Below are positions 43,501 through 52,054 of a stretch of DNA of 64,000 nt, piece after piece. The stretch comes from Dendrophyllia cribrosa. Taxonomy: Eukaryota > Cnidaria > Anthozoa > Scleractinia > Dendrophylliidae. The DNA lies in assembly GCA_024195265.1 (NCBI GenBank), contig JAJLRJ010000006.1, positions 33,292,434 through 33,356,433 on the forward strand. Reading direction: 5' to 3'. Each line of letters starts with the position of its first letter. Positions within the stretch are counted from its first letter, which is position 1. The notes beneath the pieces are model-generated. The model saw nothing but the letters and a program-made list of their open reading frames with translations. It was not told where the DNA came from and searched no databases. The position numbers were made by a program, and so were the translations under genes.

Positions 43501-44723
43501 ATTCTTCTCTCGCCATTTCTAACGCGGAGAAAGCCCTGAGGACGAGCTTGTAAAGCTGGTCACTTATTTCTCTGTAATCACACCTGGCCTAACGAAAACG
43601 CAAGGCGACCCAAGTTGAAAACATGTGTGTTCTTTTATCTTTGTTCGTGTACCAAAGTAGTACACCAAATTAACACCAAAATGGCCGACGCATACAAAGT
43701 TCTTTAATTTTCTAAATATTCTTCTCCCCATAACTCGGTTATTAAAGATCGCCGGCTTCAAAATTTTGCCAAGTCGTTTCATTTGTCATTCTCTGCAACA
43801 TCTTATCTCCGGTGTTGCTCTCAAAGCCACAAAAACAAAATGCGTATGTAGATGAAAACTATCTGTACGAATACTTCATAGACGTAAGGTATTTACAGTT
43901 CGCGGATATCGTATTTCCCCCATAAAATAGCCTTCCCTTGATTAGTCGTCGCCCTCGAATAATTGCCCCCACCCTCTCCCCCCTCCCCCCTCCCCCCCTC
44001 CCCCCCTCCTCCTCCCCCCTCCTCCTCCCCCCCTTTGGTGGAAATATTTGAAATAATCGCCTCCCTCGGTTTATCGCCCCCCATCCCCTCCCCTTTCTTT
44101 CACATCCTCCCAGCTCCCAGTCAAGTTAAAAATTCACTTCTTGTATAGGAAACAATCGTTACAATTACAGAAAAGTTACAAAAGCACAGGTTTCATATAG
44201 TTTTTCTATAGTGACGTTCGTGTATTTGACTCTTTCTTTTATTTTCTTACTAATTAGCACGTAGCACTTCCAGCGAGCATTATTTGAAGTAATCTTAATC
44301 ATCGCCATCGGTTATTAGAGCAGTTTTCAAATGAGTGTGGTAAAACCAAAACCAAAGTAATTACTCTGACCAATCACAGCAGTCGTAAACAATCCAATGA
44401 ACCAATCAGAGCCCGAAGCAATTACATGTCGGCGGCGCCAAGCGCGGGAAAACGCGTGCGAGCAAGTCATGATTGGTTTGGGTTTTACTTCTGATTGGTC
44501 GAGAAAGTGGTGCGAGATTTTTTTTAGCCAATCACAAAGCGTAGCAATGCAAAACCAAAGCAATTGTGTAATTTGTTTTGACCTTCAGGTGGAGATTCGC
44601 CCGATGATGTACCTTGCCCTTACCTACGACCATCGTTTAATAGACGGCAGAGAAGCTGTAACCTTCCTTAGAAAAATCAAGGCTTCGGTAGAAGATCCGC
44701 ACACGTTACTCTTAGACTTGTAA
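26346..44723 (+). CDS. dlst: dihydrolipoyllysine succinyltransferase, E2 of 2-oxoglutarate dehydrogenase (13 exons, complete)
   Basis: Family role: mitochondrial matrix E2 that transfers the succinyl group from lipoyl-lysine to CoA in the TCA cycle. Exons: 26346-26426, 26497-26551, 30030-30107, 32862-32917, 33392-33500, 34291-34419, 35055-35179, 35779-35876, 35980-36110, 36995-37062, 39046-39129, 41918-42085, 44589-44723; 1,317 bases, 438 residues (human protein 453). Residues 1-45 are Arg-rich and free of acidic residues near the start ([20 protein letters not shown]), a mitochondrial presequence. The lipoyl domain follows ([17 protein letters not shown] ... GEIETDK), with lipoyl Lys90. Residues ~127-211 are a Pro/Ala/Thr-rich linker; as usual for DLST no E3-binding domain is seen. 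The catalytic domain (~212-438) has [42 protein letters not shown] and the HxxxDG motif at His409-Gly414 ([11 protein letters not shown]). All junctions are GT-AG with matching phases. Confidence 0.97.
26497..26551 (+). CDS. dlst: dlst exon 2
   Basis: Encodes [18 protein letters not shown], likely the presequence cleavage region. Acceptor TTCTTCCCCAAAG after a 70-base intron, donor GTCAGT; carries one base into exon 3. Confidence 0.8.
27191..27365. mobile_element. TTAA-bounded short element
   Basis: TTAA at 27187-27190 and 27366-27369; left CCCTTTCGCAGCC and right complement CCCTAGTTAGCC share the CCCT start and AGCC. Includes a C run at about 27331-27346. Borders are moderately certain. dlst intron 2. 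Confidence 0.5.
27668..27815. repeat. inverted repeat element
   Basis: GAGGTCAGAGGTCAAGGTGC at left pairs imperfectly with GCACTTTAGGTCAGACCTC at right, both next to a CATTCCAT motif. dlst intron 2. Confidence 0.55.
28640..28755. repeat. dispersed repeat, copy 2 (first at 13585-13712)
   Basis: Shares TGTCC..TTTCAAACCTCCATT, GCCATTTTGG and the AGTTAGCATA end with the wdr26 intronic copy. Confidence 0.55.
29700..29985. repeat. dispersed element with GTACGGACC hairpin
   Basis: GTACGGACC and GGTCCGTAC form a perfect 9-bp stem at about 29743-29771 around GAGCGCAGCGA; TTATTACACGACT at about 29836 is inverted as AGTCGTGTAATAA near 29975. Borders not defined. dlst intron 2. Confidence 0.45.
30030..30107 (+). 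CDS. dlst: dlst exon 3
   Basis: Encodes [20 protein letters not shown] and VRWDK, the N-terminal strands of the lipoyl domain. Acceptor TACTCTAG, donor GTAAGT. The phase joins directly to exon 2 (split Ala codon). Confidence 0.95.
30197..32800. mobile_element. 2.6-kb TTAA-bounded near-palindrome in dlst intron 3
   Basis: TTAA flanks both sides (30193-30196, 32801-32804). Ends are AGGGGCAGTATCA(C/T)GAGG. Almost the whole element folds on itself: TGGCAGTCCCGCTAAAAGCG at 30283 is mirrored near 32645, CTCACCGGTGAGAGGTTGAA at 31305 is mirrored near 31610; the centre is about 31470. Arms exceed 1.1 kb. The outermost right ~150 bases lack a left partner. No transposase. Confidence 0.85.
32862..32917 (+). 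CDS. dlst: dlst exon 4 (ends at lipoyl lysine)
   Basis: Encodes [18 protein letters not shown]; the last codon is the lipoylated Lys. Acceptor AAATTTCCAG, donor GTAACA, phase 0 out. Confidence 0.95.
33089..33273. repeat. 93-bp perfect tandem duplication
   Basis: The block starting CAAAATGGCAGCATGTGGGA and ending TTTACTTTCCACTCAT occurs twice in a row with no mismatch that I can see. dlst intron 4. Confidence 0.9.
33392..33500 (+). CDS. dlst: dlst exon 5
   Basis: Encodes [20 protein letters not shown] then [16 protein letters not shown], closing the lipoyl domain. Acceptor TTGATTTCAG, donor GTATGA. Confidence 0.95.
33810..33950. repeat. foldback repeat
   Basis: CTTAATGACTGATTCCTCGG with GGGAAACAGTGAATTTTG at left is mirrored by CAAAATTCACTGTTTTCC and GACCAGTCATTAAG at right. 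dlst intron 5. Confidence 0.75.
34291..34419 (+). CDS. dlst: dlst exon 6 (linker)
   Basis: Low-complexity linker: [20 protein letters not shown], then Glu/Pro/Thr-rich to PAAPPP. Acceptor AAATTTTAG, donor GTATGT. Confidence 0.9.
35055..35179 (+). CDS. dlst: dlst exon 7 (linker)
   Basis: Second linker exon: [20 protein letters not shown] to [13 protein letters not shown]. Acceptor CAATTTAG, donor GTATTA, phase 0 out. Confidence 0.9.
35354..35756 (+). mobile_element. LINE 3' end with (ATCCT)n tail
   Basis: 35354-35473 reads [20 protein letters not shown] and ends CERFFSS stop, the C-terminal end of a CR1/jockey-group ORF2; a stop codon just upstream shows decay. A ~190-base untranslated region ends AAATAAAGTT followed by about 17 ATCCT units. 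Same protein motif as 59612-59827. Sits just before dlst exon 8. Confidence 0.8.
35779..35876 (+). CDS. dlst: dlst exon 8
   Basis: Start of the catalytic domain: [32 protein letters not shown]. Acceptor TAACTCAG only 22 bases after a (ATCCT)n LINE tail; donor GTAAGT. Confidence 0.95.
35980..36110 (+). CDS. dlst: dlst exon 9
   Basis: Encodes [39 protein letters not shown]. Acceptor TTTTCTTGCAG, donor GTCAGT. Confidence 0.95.
36424..36945. repeat. composite repeats in dlst intron 9
   Basis: 36424-36575 is rich in TTGCAACG/CGTTGC inverted motifs (GCAACGTTACACTGC). 36820-36945 matches, inverted, the 13059 element (TTTACAGCTGATGGAAGGAG, GAGCGAGTGAGCGAGTGAG, ending TATTCACGGGTT). Confidence 0.5.
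36995..37062 (+). CDS. dlst: dlst exon 10
   Basis: Encodes [23 protein letters not shown] in two parts across the split Val codon. Acceptor TTTTCTACAG, donor GTATGT, phase 0 out. Confidence 0.95.
37269..37873. mobile_element. TIR element GGCCCGTTTACAC with nested mariner-like MITE
   Basis: Left GGCCCGTTTACACATGCGAT and right GTGTAAATGGGCC are inverted, with GATGCAACTT near both. It is interrupted by 37490-37796. A PIF-type element begins 5 bases after its right end. dlst intron 10. Confidence 0.65.
37490..37796. mobile_element. 307-bp Tc1/mariner-like MITE
   Basis: TA on both sides; ends CAACCGTGG and CCACGGTTG, with TGTTTGGGACACTT and AGTGTCCCCAAACA just inside. Contains a ~30-base C run (37563-37592). 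Nested in 37269-37873. Confidence 0.75.
37878..38929. mobile_element. 1.05-kb PIF/Harbinger-type MITE, copy 1
   Basis: TTA target duplication (37875-37877, 38930-38932); ends AGCCTGCCGCACACTTGAGG with terminal inverted repeats extending about 280 bases (CTCGCGAGGCA motifs). TWA duplications are typical of PIF/Harbinger. The centre holds 64-bp direct/inverted AATTTAAATT..CGGCTATTG blocks. Copy 2 at 60600-61648 has the interior in the opposite orientation. No transposase. Confidence 0.85.
39046..39129 (+). CDS. dlst: dlst exon 11
   Basis: Encodes [20 protein letters not shown] and TINALGEK. Acceptor TTCTTTACAG, donor GTACAT, phase 0. Confidence 0.95.
39256..39540. mobile_element. CCAAT-rich MITE, copy 2 (285 bp)
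   Basis: Left AGAGCAGTTTTCAATTGAG, right CTCAATTGAAAACTAC. Contains five ATTGG/CCAAT words (GTGATTGGCT, GACCAATCAG, CTGATTGGTTCATTGG, GTGATTGGTC). dlst intron 11, 127 bases after exon 11. Confidence 0.85.
39574..40785. mobile_element. 1.2-kb pogo/Tigger-like non-autonomous element
   Basis: TA on both sides; ends CAGTCGAACCCTGCTGTACG and, inverted, CAGTCAAACCCCGTTAATAT, both leading into GGACACC. CAGT-type ends with TA targets fit pogo/Tigger. Internal ACGGACA motifs (40470-40560) repeat the end sequence. No DDE frame seen. dlst intron 11. Confidence 0.75.
41243..41769. repeat. 88-bp minisatellite, six units
   Basis: ACAAATGGTACCATGCAAAA starts at 41243, 41326, 41414, 41502, 41590 and 41678, i.e. 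spacing 83 then 88 four times. Units differ by few bases. Reverse complement of the unit matches 4140-4875. dlst intron 11. Confidence 0.95.
41918..42085 (+). CDS. dlst: dlst exon 12
   Basis: Encodes [56 protein letters not shown]. Acceptor GCTTCTCAG, donor GTGAGT, phase 0. Confidence 0.95.
42345..42688. mobile_element. 344-bp foldback MITE with 9-bp duplication
   Basis: CAGTTGACA on both sides (42336-42344, 42689-42697). Ends GGAGCCC/GGGCTCC; long arms with AAGTAGGTTTATTTTTAGAT and its complement. 9-bp duplication suggests a Mutator-like source. dlst intron 12. Confidence 0.8.
42791..43248. repeat. 13-bp C-rich minisatellite
   Basis: About 35 units of CCCCCTATCCCCT/A C on the plus strand, nearly free of G. 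The minus strand has runs of four to five G at regular spacing. Open frames across it are low-complexity artefacts. dlst intron 12. Confidence 0.95.
43289..43450. repeat. dispersed repeat, copy 2 (first at 3725-3905)
   Basis: Shares the AATATACTCCAATAATCGTG and TATTTTGTCACGTGACAC blocks and the AAAATGGCGG block with the first copy. Confidence 0.6.
43965..44035. repeat. CT-rich low-complexity tract
   Basis: Runs of CCCCCCTCC with no G; dlst intron 12. Confidence 0.8.
44317..44588. mobile_element. CCAAT-rich MITE, copy 3, fused to a splice acceptor
   Basis: Opposite orientation to copy 2. The left end AGAGCAGTTTTC is intact; the right end follows the family through CAATTGTGTAAT and then diverges (TTGTTTTGACCTTCAG instead of TACTTTCGACACTC), losing the last ~20 bases exactly where dlst exon 13 begins. 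Confidence 0.8.
44589..44723 (+). CDS. dlst: dlst exon 13 (catalytic HxxxDG, stop)
   Basis: Encodes [20 protein letters not shown] then [16 protein letters not shown]...LLLDL and TAA at 44721. The acceptor GACCTTCAG directly abuts, and probably overlaps, a truncated MITE (44317-44588). Confidence 0.95.
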   Translation: MEIRPMMYLALTYDHRLIDGREAVTFLRKIKASVEDPHTLLLDL

Positions 44724-45459
44724 CGCTGTGCGGGATGACCGCGTTAAATTCTAGTCCATTCACTTTTCAATTTTAGTGTCTTGAAAACCTTTGCGGGAAA
44801 AAATTACAGTTGAACATCATTTTAGCGTTGGTTCTTTAACACGGCGGAACAAAATGGTTTTGGAATATGATTTCTTTTTAAACAATTTGTAGATGATTGT
44901 CATGCCTGGTGCTTTCAGTTGTATTTGAAACCATTCGAGTATTGTTCCGCGTCCAATAATAAAACTGAATCCTTGACATCCTATTTTGTGGAGCAGTCTC
45001 ATTTGTAACGGTCTTTTCAAGGGGCTATGTTACCATTTTTTGTGTTACTTTAAAAAGCCAACACATTTAAATCAGTGGAAACCCAAACATAATGGTCCAG
45101 GTTTGTTTAAAATTATTCTACTAGTGCTCTAAGGGCAAAAATAAGTGTCTTGGGCTGCAGATGGCCAGGATGGAAATGGATGGCCCAATTTTTTCAAGTT
45201 TATCGCTTGTGTCTTGGTAAGCTGCGAGCAGTTGGTTTCTCCAACGCCGAACGCTACGCGTAGGAGAAATCAACTGCTCACAGGCTAGTGTCTTGGAAAA
45301 CTCGTTAAAACTCTGATTAAAGCTTATTCTCATTTCGAAAATTCAATTGATATCTTCCTCTTAGTGTTCTATAGGGATTTCGTGTACAACAAAGGTTCTT
45401 AGACTTAACTTGGAGCAGTTTTGACACCAAAACGTCAAATTACCCATGACAGCTCCTTG
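44724..45459. other. dlst 3' UTR and flank
   Basis: Contains the poly(A) signal at 44958. An inverted pair GAGCAGTTGGTTTCTCC/GGAGAAATCAACTGCTC lies near 45225-45281. No gene. Confidence 0.5.
44958..44963 (+). terminator. dlst: dlst poly(A) signal
   Basis: AATAAA 235 bases after the dlst stop codon, the first canonical hexamer in that stretch. Confidence 0.6.
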
Positions 45460-45462
45460 TAA

Positions 45463-45721
45463 AGGCTGGTTTTCACTGGCGTCGGAGTCGTAGTCGGAGT
45501 CGCAAGAGCGCTTCCAACCTAGCGAAAATCGGAGTCGTAAGCGGAGTCAAGCTCGACGGAATCGGAGTCGGAAGAATCAGAACGGTTCATTTTCTTTCGA
45601 TTCCGCTTATGACTCCGTAATCTTCTTCCGATTCCGTCGGCTTGATTTTCACTAGATCGTAACGCTCTGTGCTTCTCATTACGACTCCGACTCCGACTCT
45701 GTCGTTAGTGAAAACCAGCCT
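45463..45721. mobile_element. 259-bp PIF-like MITE
   Basis: TAA on both sides; ends AGGCTGGTTTTCACT and AGTGAAAACCAGCCT. The interior repeats CGGAGTCG/CGACTCCG words in both orientations. Confidence 0.85.
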
Positions 45722-45799
45722 TAAGCCATTTCATGGTTTGGCCACCTCCCATCTAACCGTAAGAGTAAGCGGTAATACTGCACCGCCATTTGGTTCTGA

Positions 45800-46345
45800 T
45801 TGCACAAGGTAGTTTCTACTTTATGAGTCTCTACTTGAAATCCCGAAGTGTGAGCATACAAATAACAGCTATCAGCATTAGTATCATACTGTACATAGCT
45901 GCGGCAGACCCCAATTGAGTTCCGTGCGAGTGTCTTGTGGGAGCGGCCAATCCCCGAGTGAGTAAACTTTTCTCTCTCCAATCACCTCGCCCGCTCGCTG
46001 ACTCTTAGCTATAACTCGCTCAAACTTGTAGGCTATGCTGTAAGTTCTAACTTTCGAGTCCAGATTTGCGGAAAGAAACTATTATCATTTAATCTGTATG
46101 TGCGCGTTGCGACCATTCAATTCGGAAGGGCTTGCGTTCGAAACTTCAGCTTTTTTATATTTTCATTGTGGCCAATTTACCTTATCAACTTCATCAGTTG
46201 ATAAAAACAGATTTTCGTGTTTCACTCTTCCACCGACGCAGCACCGCAGTTTCTTTAGAAACTAAACCCTTTATTCATTCAATTCAAAGCTTTTGAGGAG
46301 TACTTTCCTTCGGTGCTGTTAGGAGCAGTAACTAACGAATGACAA
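45800..46345. repeat. decayed relative of the 4140/41243 minisatellite
   Basis: Blocks such as TTATGAGTCTCTACTTGAAA, CCGAAGTGTGAGCATACAAAT, GTTCTAACTTTCGAGTC and GCGACCATTCAATTCGG follow the minisatellite order but with many changes. Confidence 0.45.
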
Positions 46346-46804
46346 TTTACACGCGTCTACAATGAATATTATAATCAATAGCAGTCACGTATCCCGTTAT
46401 AACAGAGTCTGAATGGGGGTACCTCGATAACACTTAACGTTTGGGCTCTGTAACATAAAACAGTAAATTTTTGGCATTTTAACACTAACAGTAAAAAAAT
46501 TCACTGTAACAGTAAATTTCATCCAGATAGAAACAATAACGGCCCCAAAATTGTCGGAAAATTGTCCGAAGGTCGTTTGAACGTTTCCGATCATTTCCGA
46601 AGATTTCCGAGAATAAATCCGAAAATGTTTCGACTATACACCAAGGACAAACAAAAGCAAACGTGAGGACATCCATATATTTATTCACGTGTGAAAGATA
46701 TCGTATCTTTTACAACGTAAAGATACGATTTTTCTTGTAATTCACTCTAATTTAAATAATTTTGAATGTTGTCTTTTCTGTCGAAGTGGAATGACAGTAT
46801 GATG

Positions 46805-47025
46805 GACCAATAAAAACAGAGGTTCAGAAAAGGGCAGTGACATCCCCTACTCGATTACCACATTCTAATCTCGTGCCCAGATCTCACTCGTGCTTGTACT
46901 GTGCTGATCCGCCTGACCGTGGGAGATCTGGGTACGAGATTAACCACATTCGTGTTCGAGTGGTATACAACTTGGATGCGGCTTACTAACAGCTCAGACT
47001 GAAGACGTAAAGACAGCAACAACGC
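46805..47025. repeat. dispersed repeat, filled copy (empty copy 54163-54297)
   Basis: Starts AAAACAGAGGTTCAGAAAAG and continues CATTCGTGTTCGAGTGGTAT, GGCTTACTAACAGCTCAGAC. Interrupted by the 77-bp MITE at 46866-46942. Confidence 0.8.
46866..46942. mobile_element. 77-bp MITE with 9-bp duplication
   Basis: ACCACATTC on both sides (46857-46865, 46943-46951), present once in the paralogous copy at 54163-54297. Ends TAATCTCGT(G/A)CCCAGATC inverted. Confidence 0.9.
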
Positions 47026-47689
47026 CTGTTATTCAAAGGTAAGTTGTGCTACTCGAAAGGTATGCGAAATTGAGAAGCTAAAGTGAGAAGTATTTATATA
47101 TTAACCGAAGGGAATCAAAAGAACCTGCTAATCGCCGGATTCTAGCACGTGCCGTGCCTGTAGCAGCGTTAAAAGTTTTATGTAGTTGTATAATTAACAA
47201 AAGCAAACACGAATGAAAGCAACAACAGGATTTCTTGCAAATTATAGAGTTCTACATGGATAATCTGAATAACCATGAAAGCGTGTGAGTTTAATTATAA
47301 ATACTATTATAGTCTATTTTTGGCGATTTTATTCTGTCATTTTCGCTTTAAATCATGCCTTTAAAAGATCTACAACAAAGCCTGTTGTGAGCAATTATTC
47401 CATACAGCTAATCAGCCACTTTACAAAACATAGGCACGCATTGCGTGCATGAGCTATTTTGAAAATTACCTAAATGATATGAAATGGTGAAAGTAACAAA
47501 ACAGCGGAAGTTAACTCGCACAAATAACCGCTTGCAGATACACGTTTTTCAAATCCTCCGGCCCGCCCACTACCAAAAAAAATACCGAGATAACCAACTG
47601 GGTCCCGTTTCTCGTTTCTCGGCTAGCTTTTTTTCACGGGATTTCCGGAGTTATTTTTTGACGAAACTACGGCCCCAGTGAAATGAGCA

Positions 47690-48700
47690 ACTTGTTTCAG
47701 TAATGAGTGTATTAAATTAAATGTCAACCAGAAAAGTCCTGCACATAAATTTGATGCATCCAAATTGAAGGCTTATTATTTCCTGGAAATTTGTATCTAG
47801 TCTTTTTTTAAAGGTTTCTTTTATTATTCACAAAAGACACGTGGAAAAGGTTCCTTTGGCCTGGAAGACGCAAACTAATTAAATTAAATTGTTTTCAACT
47901 CCAAACCACAAGCTAATTAAATTAGTGACACGAAAATTCTTTGAACCACCTGTTTCTGTAATGTCAACCAGAAAAGTCTTTCACAGAAACTAAACGCATG
48001 AAAAATGAATATAAATAGTCTCCTAGTAAATTGGAACTAATATTATTTAAACAACCGTTTTTATTCTCCACAAAAAAGTCGTGCAAATAGAAACAGAACT
48101 AATTAGATTAAATTGTTTTCGACTCAAAACCACAAGCTAATTGAATTACTTACACGAACATTGTTGAGGTTAACACTTGGAACCAAACACCTTTTCCTGT
48201 AATGTCGACCAGCAGAAACTTAGCGCATCCAAAATGAATTTTGCTTGTTTCCTAGTAAATTGCAACTAATATTTTTTAAACAGGCGTTTTTTAACGCACC
48301 ATATAAATTAATTACATTACGTTTTCTCGAAAACATGTTGAATTTCATCACGTACCAGGACAAAGTTCAATATTTGCACGTGCACACAACGTGACTGCTC
48401 ATACAAAATACAGTCGCTTCTCGCTTATAGTAATCGCTTGAGGCATACAATTAATAACCTACACATCAGCTCACATTAATTCAAAGAAAGATAAACGTTT
48501 TACATACTGTAAATTGTAGATTAATTGCATTACATTTTCTCTGTTGAACTCCATGCATCACGGACAAGTTTCTATAAGGACAAAGTTCAACATTTTCACG
48601 TGCAGACAGCGTGTCTGACAAAAAAAATCCAATTTTAAATAGTAATCTCTTGAAACCCAGGCTTGAAACATACAATTCATGTTCCGCATCATATTATTTG
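47690..48700. repeat. degenerate ~240-bp tandem array
   Basis: TAATGTCAACCAG occurs near 47719, 47960 and 48200 (as TAATGTCGACCAG), with GCATCCAAAATGAA, ACCACAAGCTAATTAAATTA and TTTCCTAGTAAATTG blocks at matching offsets. A further pair, GGACAAAGTTCAATATTTGC near 48359 and GGACAAAGTTCAACATTTTC near 48578, continues the same period. Confidence 0.7.
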
Positions 48701-49114
48701 AAATCGGCTTGCCGTTTTTGCAATAAAACTATACTCATACTTCAGTATAAGCTCACCTATGAACGTAACCGTAGTCCACATTTTTTGGACGTCTCATCCC
48801 CCGCAGACCATTCTACCATTCATGCATAGGGCACATTATAGGCGGTATTTCCGAATAAATGTCCTTGATATTGCCAGGTTAGCAAGCCAGTCGGGATTAG
48901 AGAACAGTTCCCAAGCAACAAATTTTCAAAACTTTACACTTTTAGTGTTTGCGGCAACAATCGCGGAGATTCAAGATGGCTGATTTTCAATTCATGTCAA
49001 GTGCCCTTCTTTGACCTTCAGTAATACCATTTTAGAAGCGAAAATTTGATTGGCTGACATAGTACACGGTGTACATACTAGAGGCAATCTGATTGGTGTG
49101 ACATAACCCAAGAC

Positions 49115-49155
49115 ATACATACAAACAAACAAACAAACAAACAAGCTAACAAACA
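49115..49155. repeat. (CAAA)n microsatellite
   Basis: Nine or so ACAA/CAAA units. Confidence 0.85.
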
Positions 49156-52050
49156 TACTAACATCACAAACCAACCTTTGCGCCTGCTAATGAGCTATTT
49201 TTTTCAAAATAGCTCAAAAAAGTGTTGTAGTTTGGATAACGTGAAATGGCAATCGGAACAGATCTAGATCGAAGGAGAATAGATTCATTGAAGCATTCAT
49301 TTCAGATAGCAAAAGCGTATGTTAGTGTGTTCATCGGCTCATACAGTCTTCGATCTGGCATACCGAATTCACGATGTTTGCGCGTTTTAAAATAGGAGTA
49401 AAAAGAAATTGTGTAGAAAGCATATTTTTTAAATAATCGAAGAACTTCGGTACTGATTGATGTCGCATAGCTATTTAAATCAGGAATGTACTGTAACCGG
49501 CTCAGTGAACGTCTTCAATTCAAAAGCATGTCTCGAGGATCCAGAGGCCATGAACAAAGCCATATCAGGATTTATATCTTAAACACGAGAGAGAACGAAA
49601 CAGTTTCAACAGTATTTTCTGATTTTCAGAGTTACAACAAAAACAAAAAATTGTTACCGTTGCGGTAATTTCAATATACACATTTTTGTGAAAGTGAAAT
49701 CACTTTTTTCTCGTTTTCGTTCTCGGTTTTGGCTTGCTTAGTAGTTTTCTAAGCAACCAATACTAAATCATTTAGTAAATTACCCGCCACCTCGTATTTC
49801 GCAATTAAGGCTTGTTTACACGCAACGCAAGCTTACTGAAGCGTAAGCATGAGCAAGCAAAAGCACAAGAAACTGGCTTCAAACTGGCGCGACGCAAGCG
49901 TACGCGGTGCGGTAAACGCTGTGGTTTTTTCAACAACTCACTTTTCAGTACAGTCAGTGCTTGGATGAAAGTACGGTATAGAAATATCATTGTTCAGAGT
50001 AAAGGATTTATTTAAGTATTCATTTCAGTTAAATTCTTATTTCGATGTTATGTATTGCATGGATGGATTCAGTAAGTGTGACGCTGTGATTGAAATTTTA
50101 ATAATCGGTCTTGTGCTGTGTACACGATCTTATCTTAGGATATGTTGGAAAAGCTATGAAATACTGTAGAACAAAATTCATTCTACGCAACAACCTGTAT
50201 GATGAAAGATATCACATATTATAATTAACTTGGTGCCCCGTTGTCTGGAAGCATACAAGATTTTATTTCATTCTCCCAAACACTTTGACCCGCAGCGAAA
50301 ATTTCTTAGCAAATCGGTGAACCCTGGGAACCGACCAACCAATATTGATTGACACTTTGTTACTGACGACGTCCCAGGGGTAAATCATCGGGCAGAATGG
50401 CCAGACATTTGCGCATATTAATGAGCCATCGCGGCGGACTATTCAAGCATGAATGTTCAATAAAAGCGCCGCAATTACAGAGAAAAGGGGCGAATTTGGT
50501 GAAGTACACTGACTAAAACAGCCATTTTGAAGTAATAAGATATGACTTTCTTAAGATGATAGGGCGGCTTTTTGTAGTTAAAGGGTTATTCTACCATTTA
50601 AGCCAAAAACTAAGTGAATCGAACGAGGATAAGTTGTAGTCTTTTCACTTCGAAAATTGTAGTTATTACGGTTACTCTAGTATGGGAAACCACCCTTGTC
50701 AAGTTTGAACTTTGATTTTCTCGCAAAATAATCAAGAATCTTCGAATGATAGAGCGGCTTTTGTCGGAGAAACGTATTACCTATACGTCGATCGTTTTTT
50801 TTTTAAATTCCGAGCAAATGAAGTTGTAGTTTTTTGCGCTAGAATATTTGAGGTTCAAAATTCGCGCGTGTTCTGGAGTGTGGTCATTGTCTTTGGAATG
50901 ACAATGGTTGCCATAAACAAACAATAGCTAGCAAAACTCTATTGAAGAAATGCAGTCATCTGTTAAACACAGCTTTTTGAATTGTTAATGATCAGCTGAA
51001 TAAGCAGAAAAACTGTCCGTGCGCGAAATTTGAATACTTCAAGCACACGTGTAGATTGCGTTCGCGAAGTCACAGTAAATTTGTTCGTAAGATGGCCGAT
51101 GCAAGTGTAAACGATTTGGACCAGGAGCTCTTTTCAGAGCGCGCTGAACCCCTGGTCCAACCTTTACTCGTCCATTTGGTTCCACCGTTCGTTGCAAAAT
51201 TTTCAAGTTATGCAAATTTAACTTACTTGTTGTTACAGATGATAATCATGAAAGTTAAAAGAAACAGCGACATATTATAAATCATTATTATAACGGGGCT
51301 GGGGAAGGGGAAATGGTAAATTAACTTCGATAAGTTGGTCATTAGTTGGTAATCGAAACAAATCGAACGTTCGATTAATTGCGCGATTGGGTTCGATCAT
51401 AATCACTTCGCTTGCGCTCGCGCACTTGAAGATAGTGATACTTTATCATTTATAAGATTGCAGACATAGAGCACTCGCAGCTTACTTTTGTTCAAAAAGA
51501 GTGTAGAGCGTGGCGATCAATTTAAAATGACGCGTGGGTGAGCCACGAGGAACGAACAAAATTATCAAGCCGAAGAACTGAAAAAAATGTCATGTTGCGG
51601 TGTCCCCGCACGGCGAGTGCGGCAATTCTTGATCAATCGTTGCTCGCTCTATTTTCCTTGCAAAAAAAAAATACAAGCAATCTGAAAACTTGATCGAAGA
51701 TTCATTTGCTGACACCAATCTAAATTTTGTATGTGCATCGAGCAGTCTCAAACCCTTTCATTTTGTCTTTTCTGATGCTGAAAAATACACGTAATATGCG
51801 AGTAATCGTATGATTTTAAGAAACAAAAGCTGACAACAATAGCGCGCATCGTTCATTGTTTGCTTTGCCCGCCCACTTCAAGTTAATGAGTATAGCGGTG
51901 CGTGCCTGGCAACCAATCAATTAAGCCGCTTTTTGAGCGTCAATGAATAATAATGAGCGATATGTCAGAGCTAGAAACTTTCGGCGCTGTAAGTAAATGT
52001 CGCGAGAACAATAGGCATTCTGCGCGATGCCAATTTATACTTGTCGCGAC
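49156..52050. other. gene-free stretch
   Basis: No exon supported. 51091-51170 starts AAGATGGCCGATGCAAGTG with an open frame of ~60 codons and a small inverted repeat (GGACCAGGAGCTC/CCCCTGGTCC); it could be an orphan first exon but has no partner exon or known family. Two GATAG(G/A)GCGGCTTTT blocks lie near 50559 and 50749. Confidence 0.35.
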
Positions 52051-52054
52051 TTAA

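Noticed and set aside
50712..50927. 71-codon open frame with a hydrophobic end
   Set aside because: No homology recognised, no splice partners, and a diverged repeat of its first part lies at 50550.
51056..51280. Orphan first exon beginning MADASVNDLDQELF
   Set aside because: A plausible start context, but no partner exon, no known family and a local inverted repeat; not enough to call a gene.
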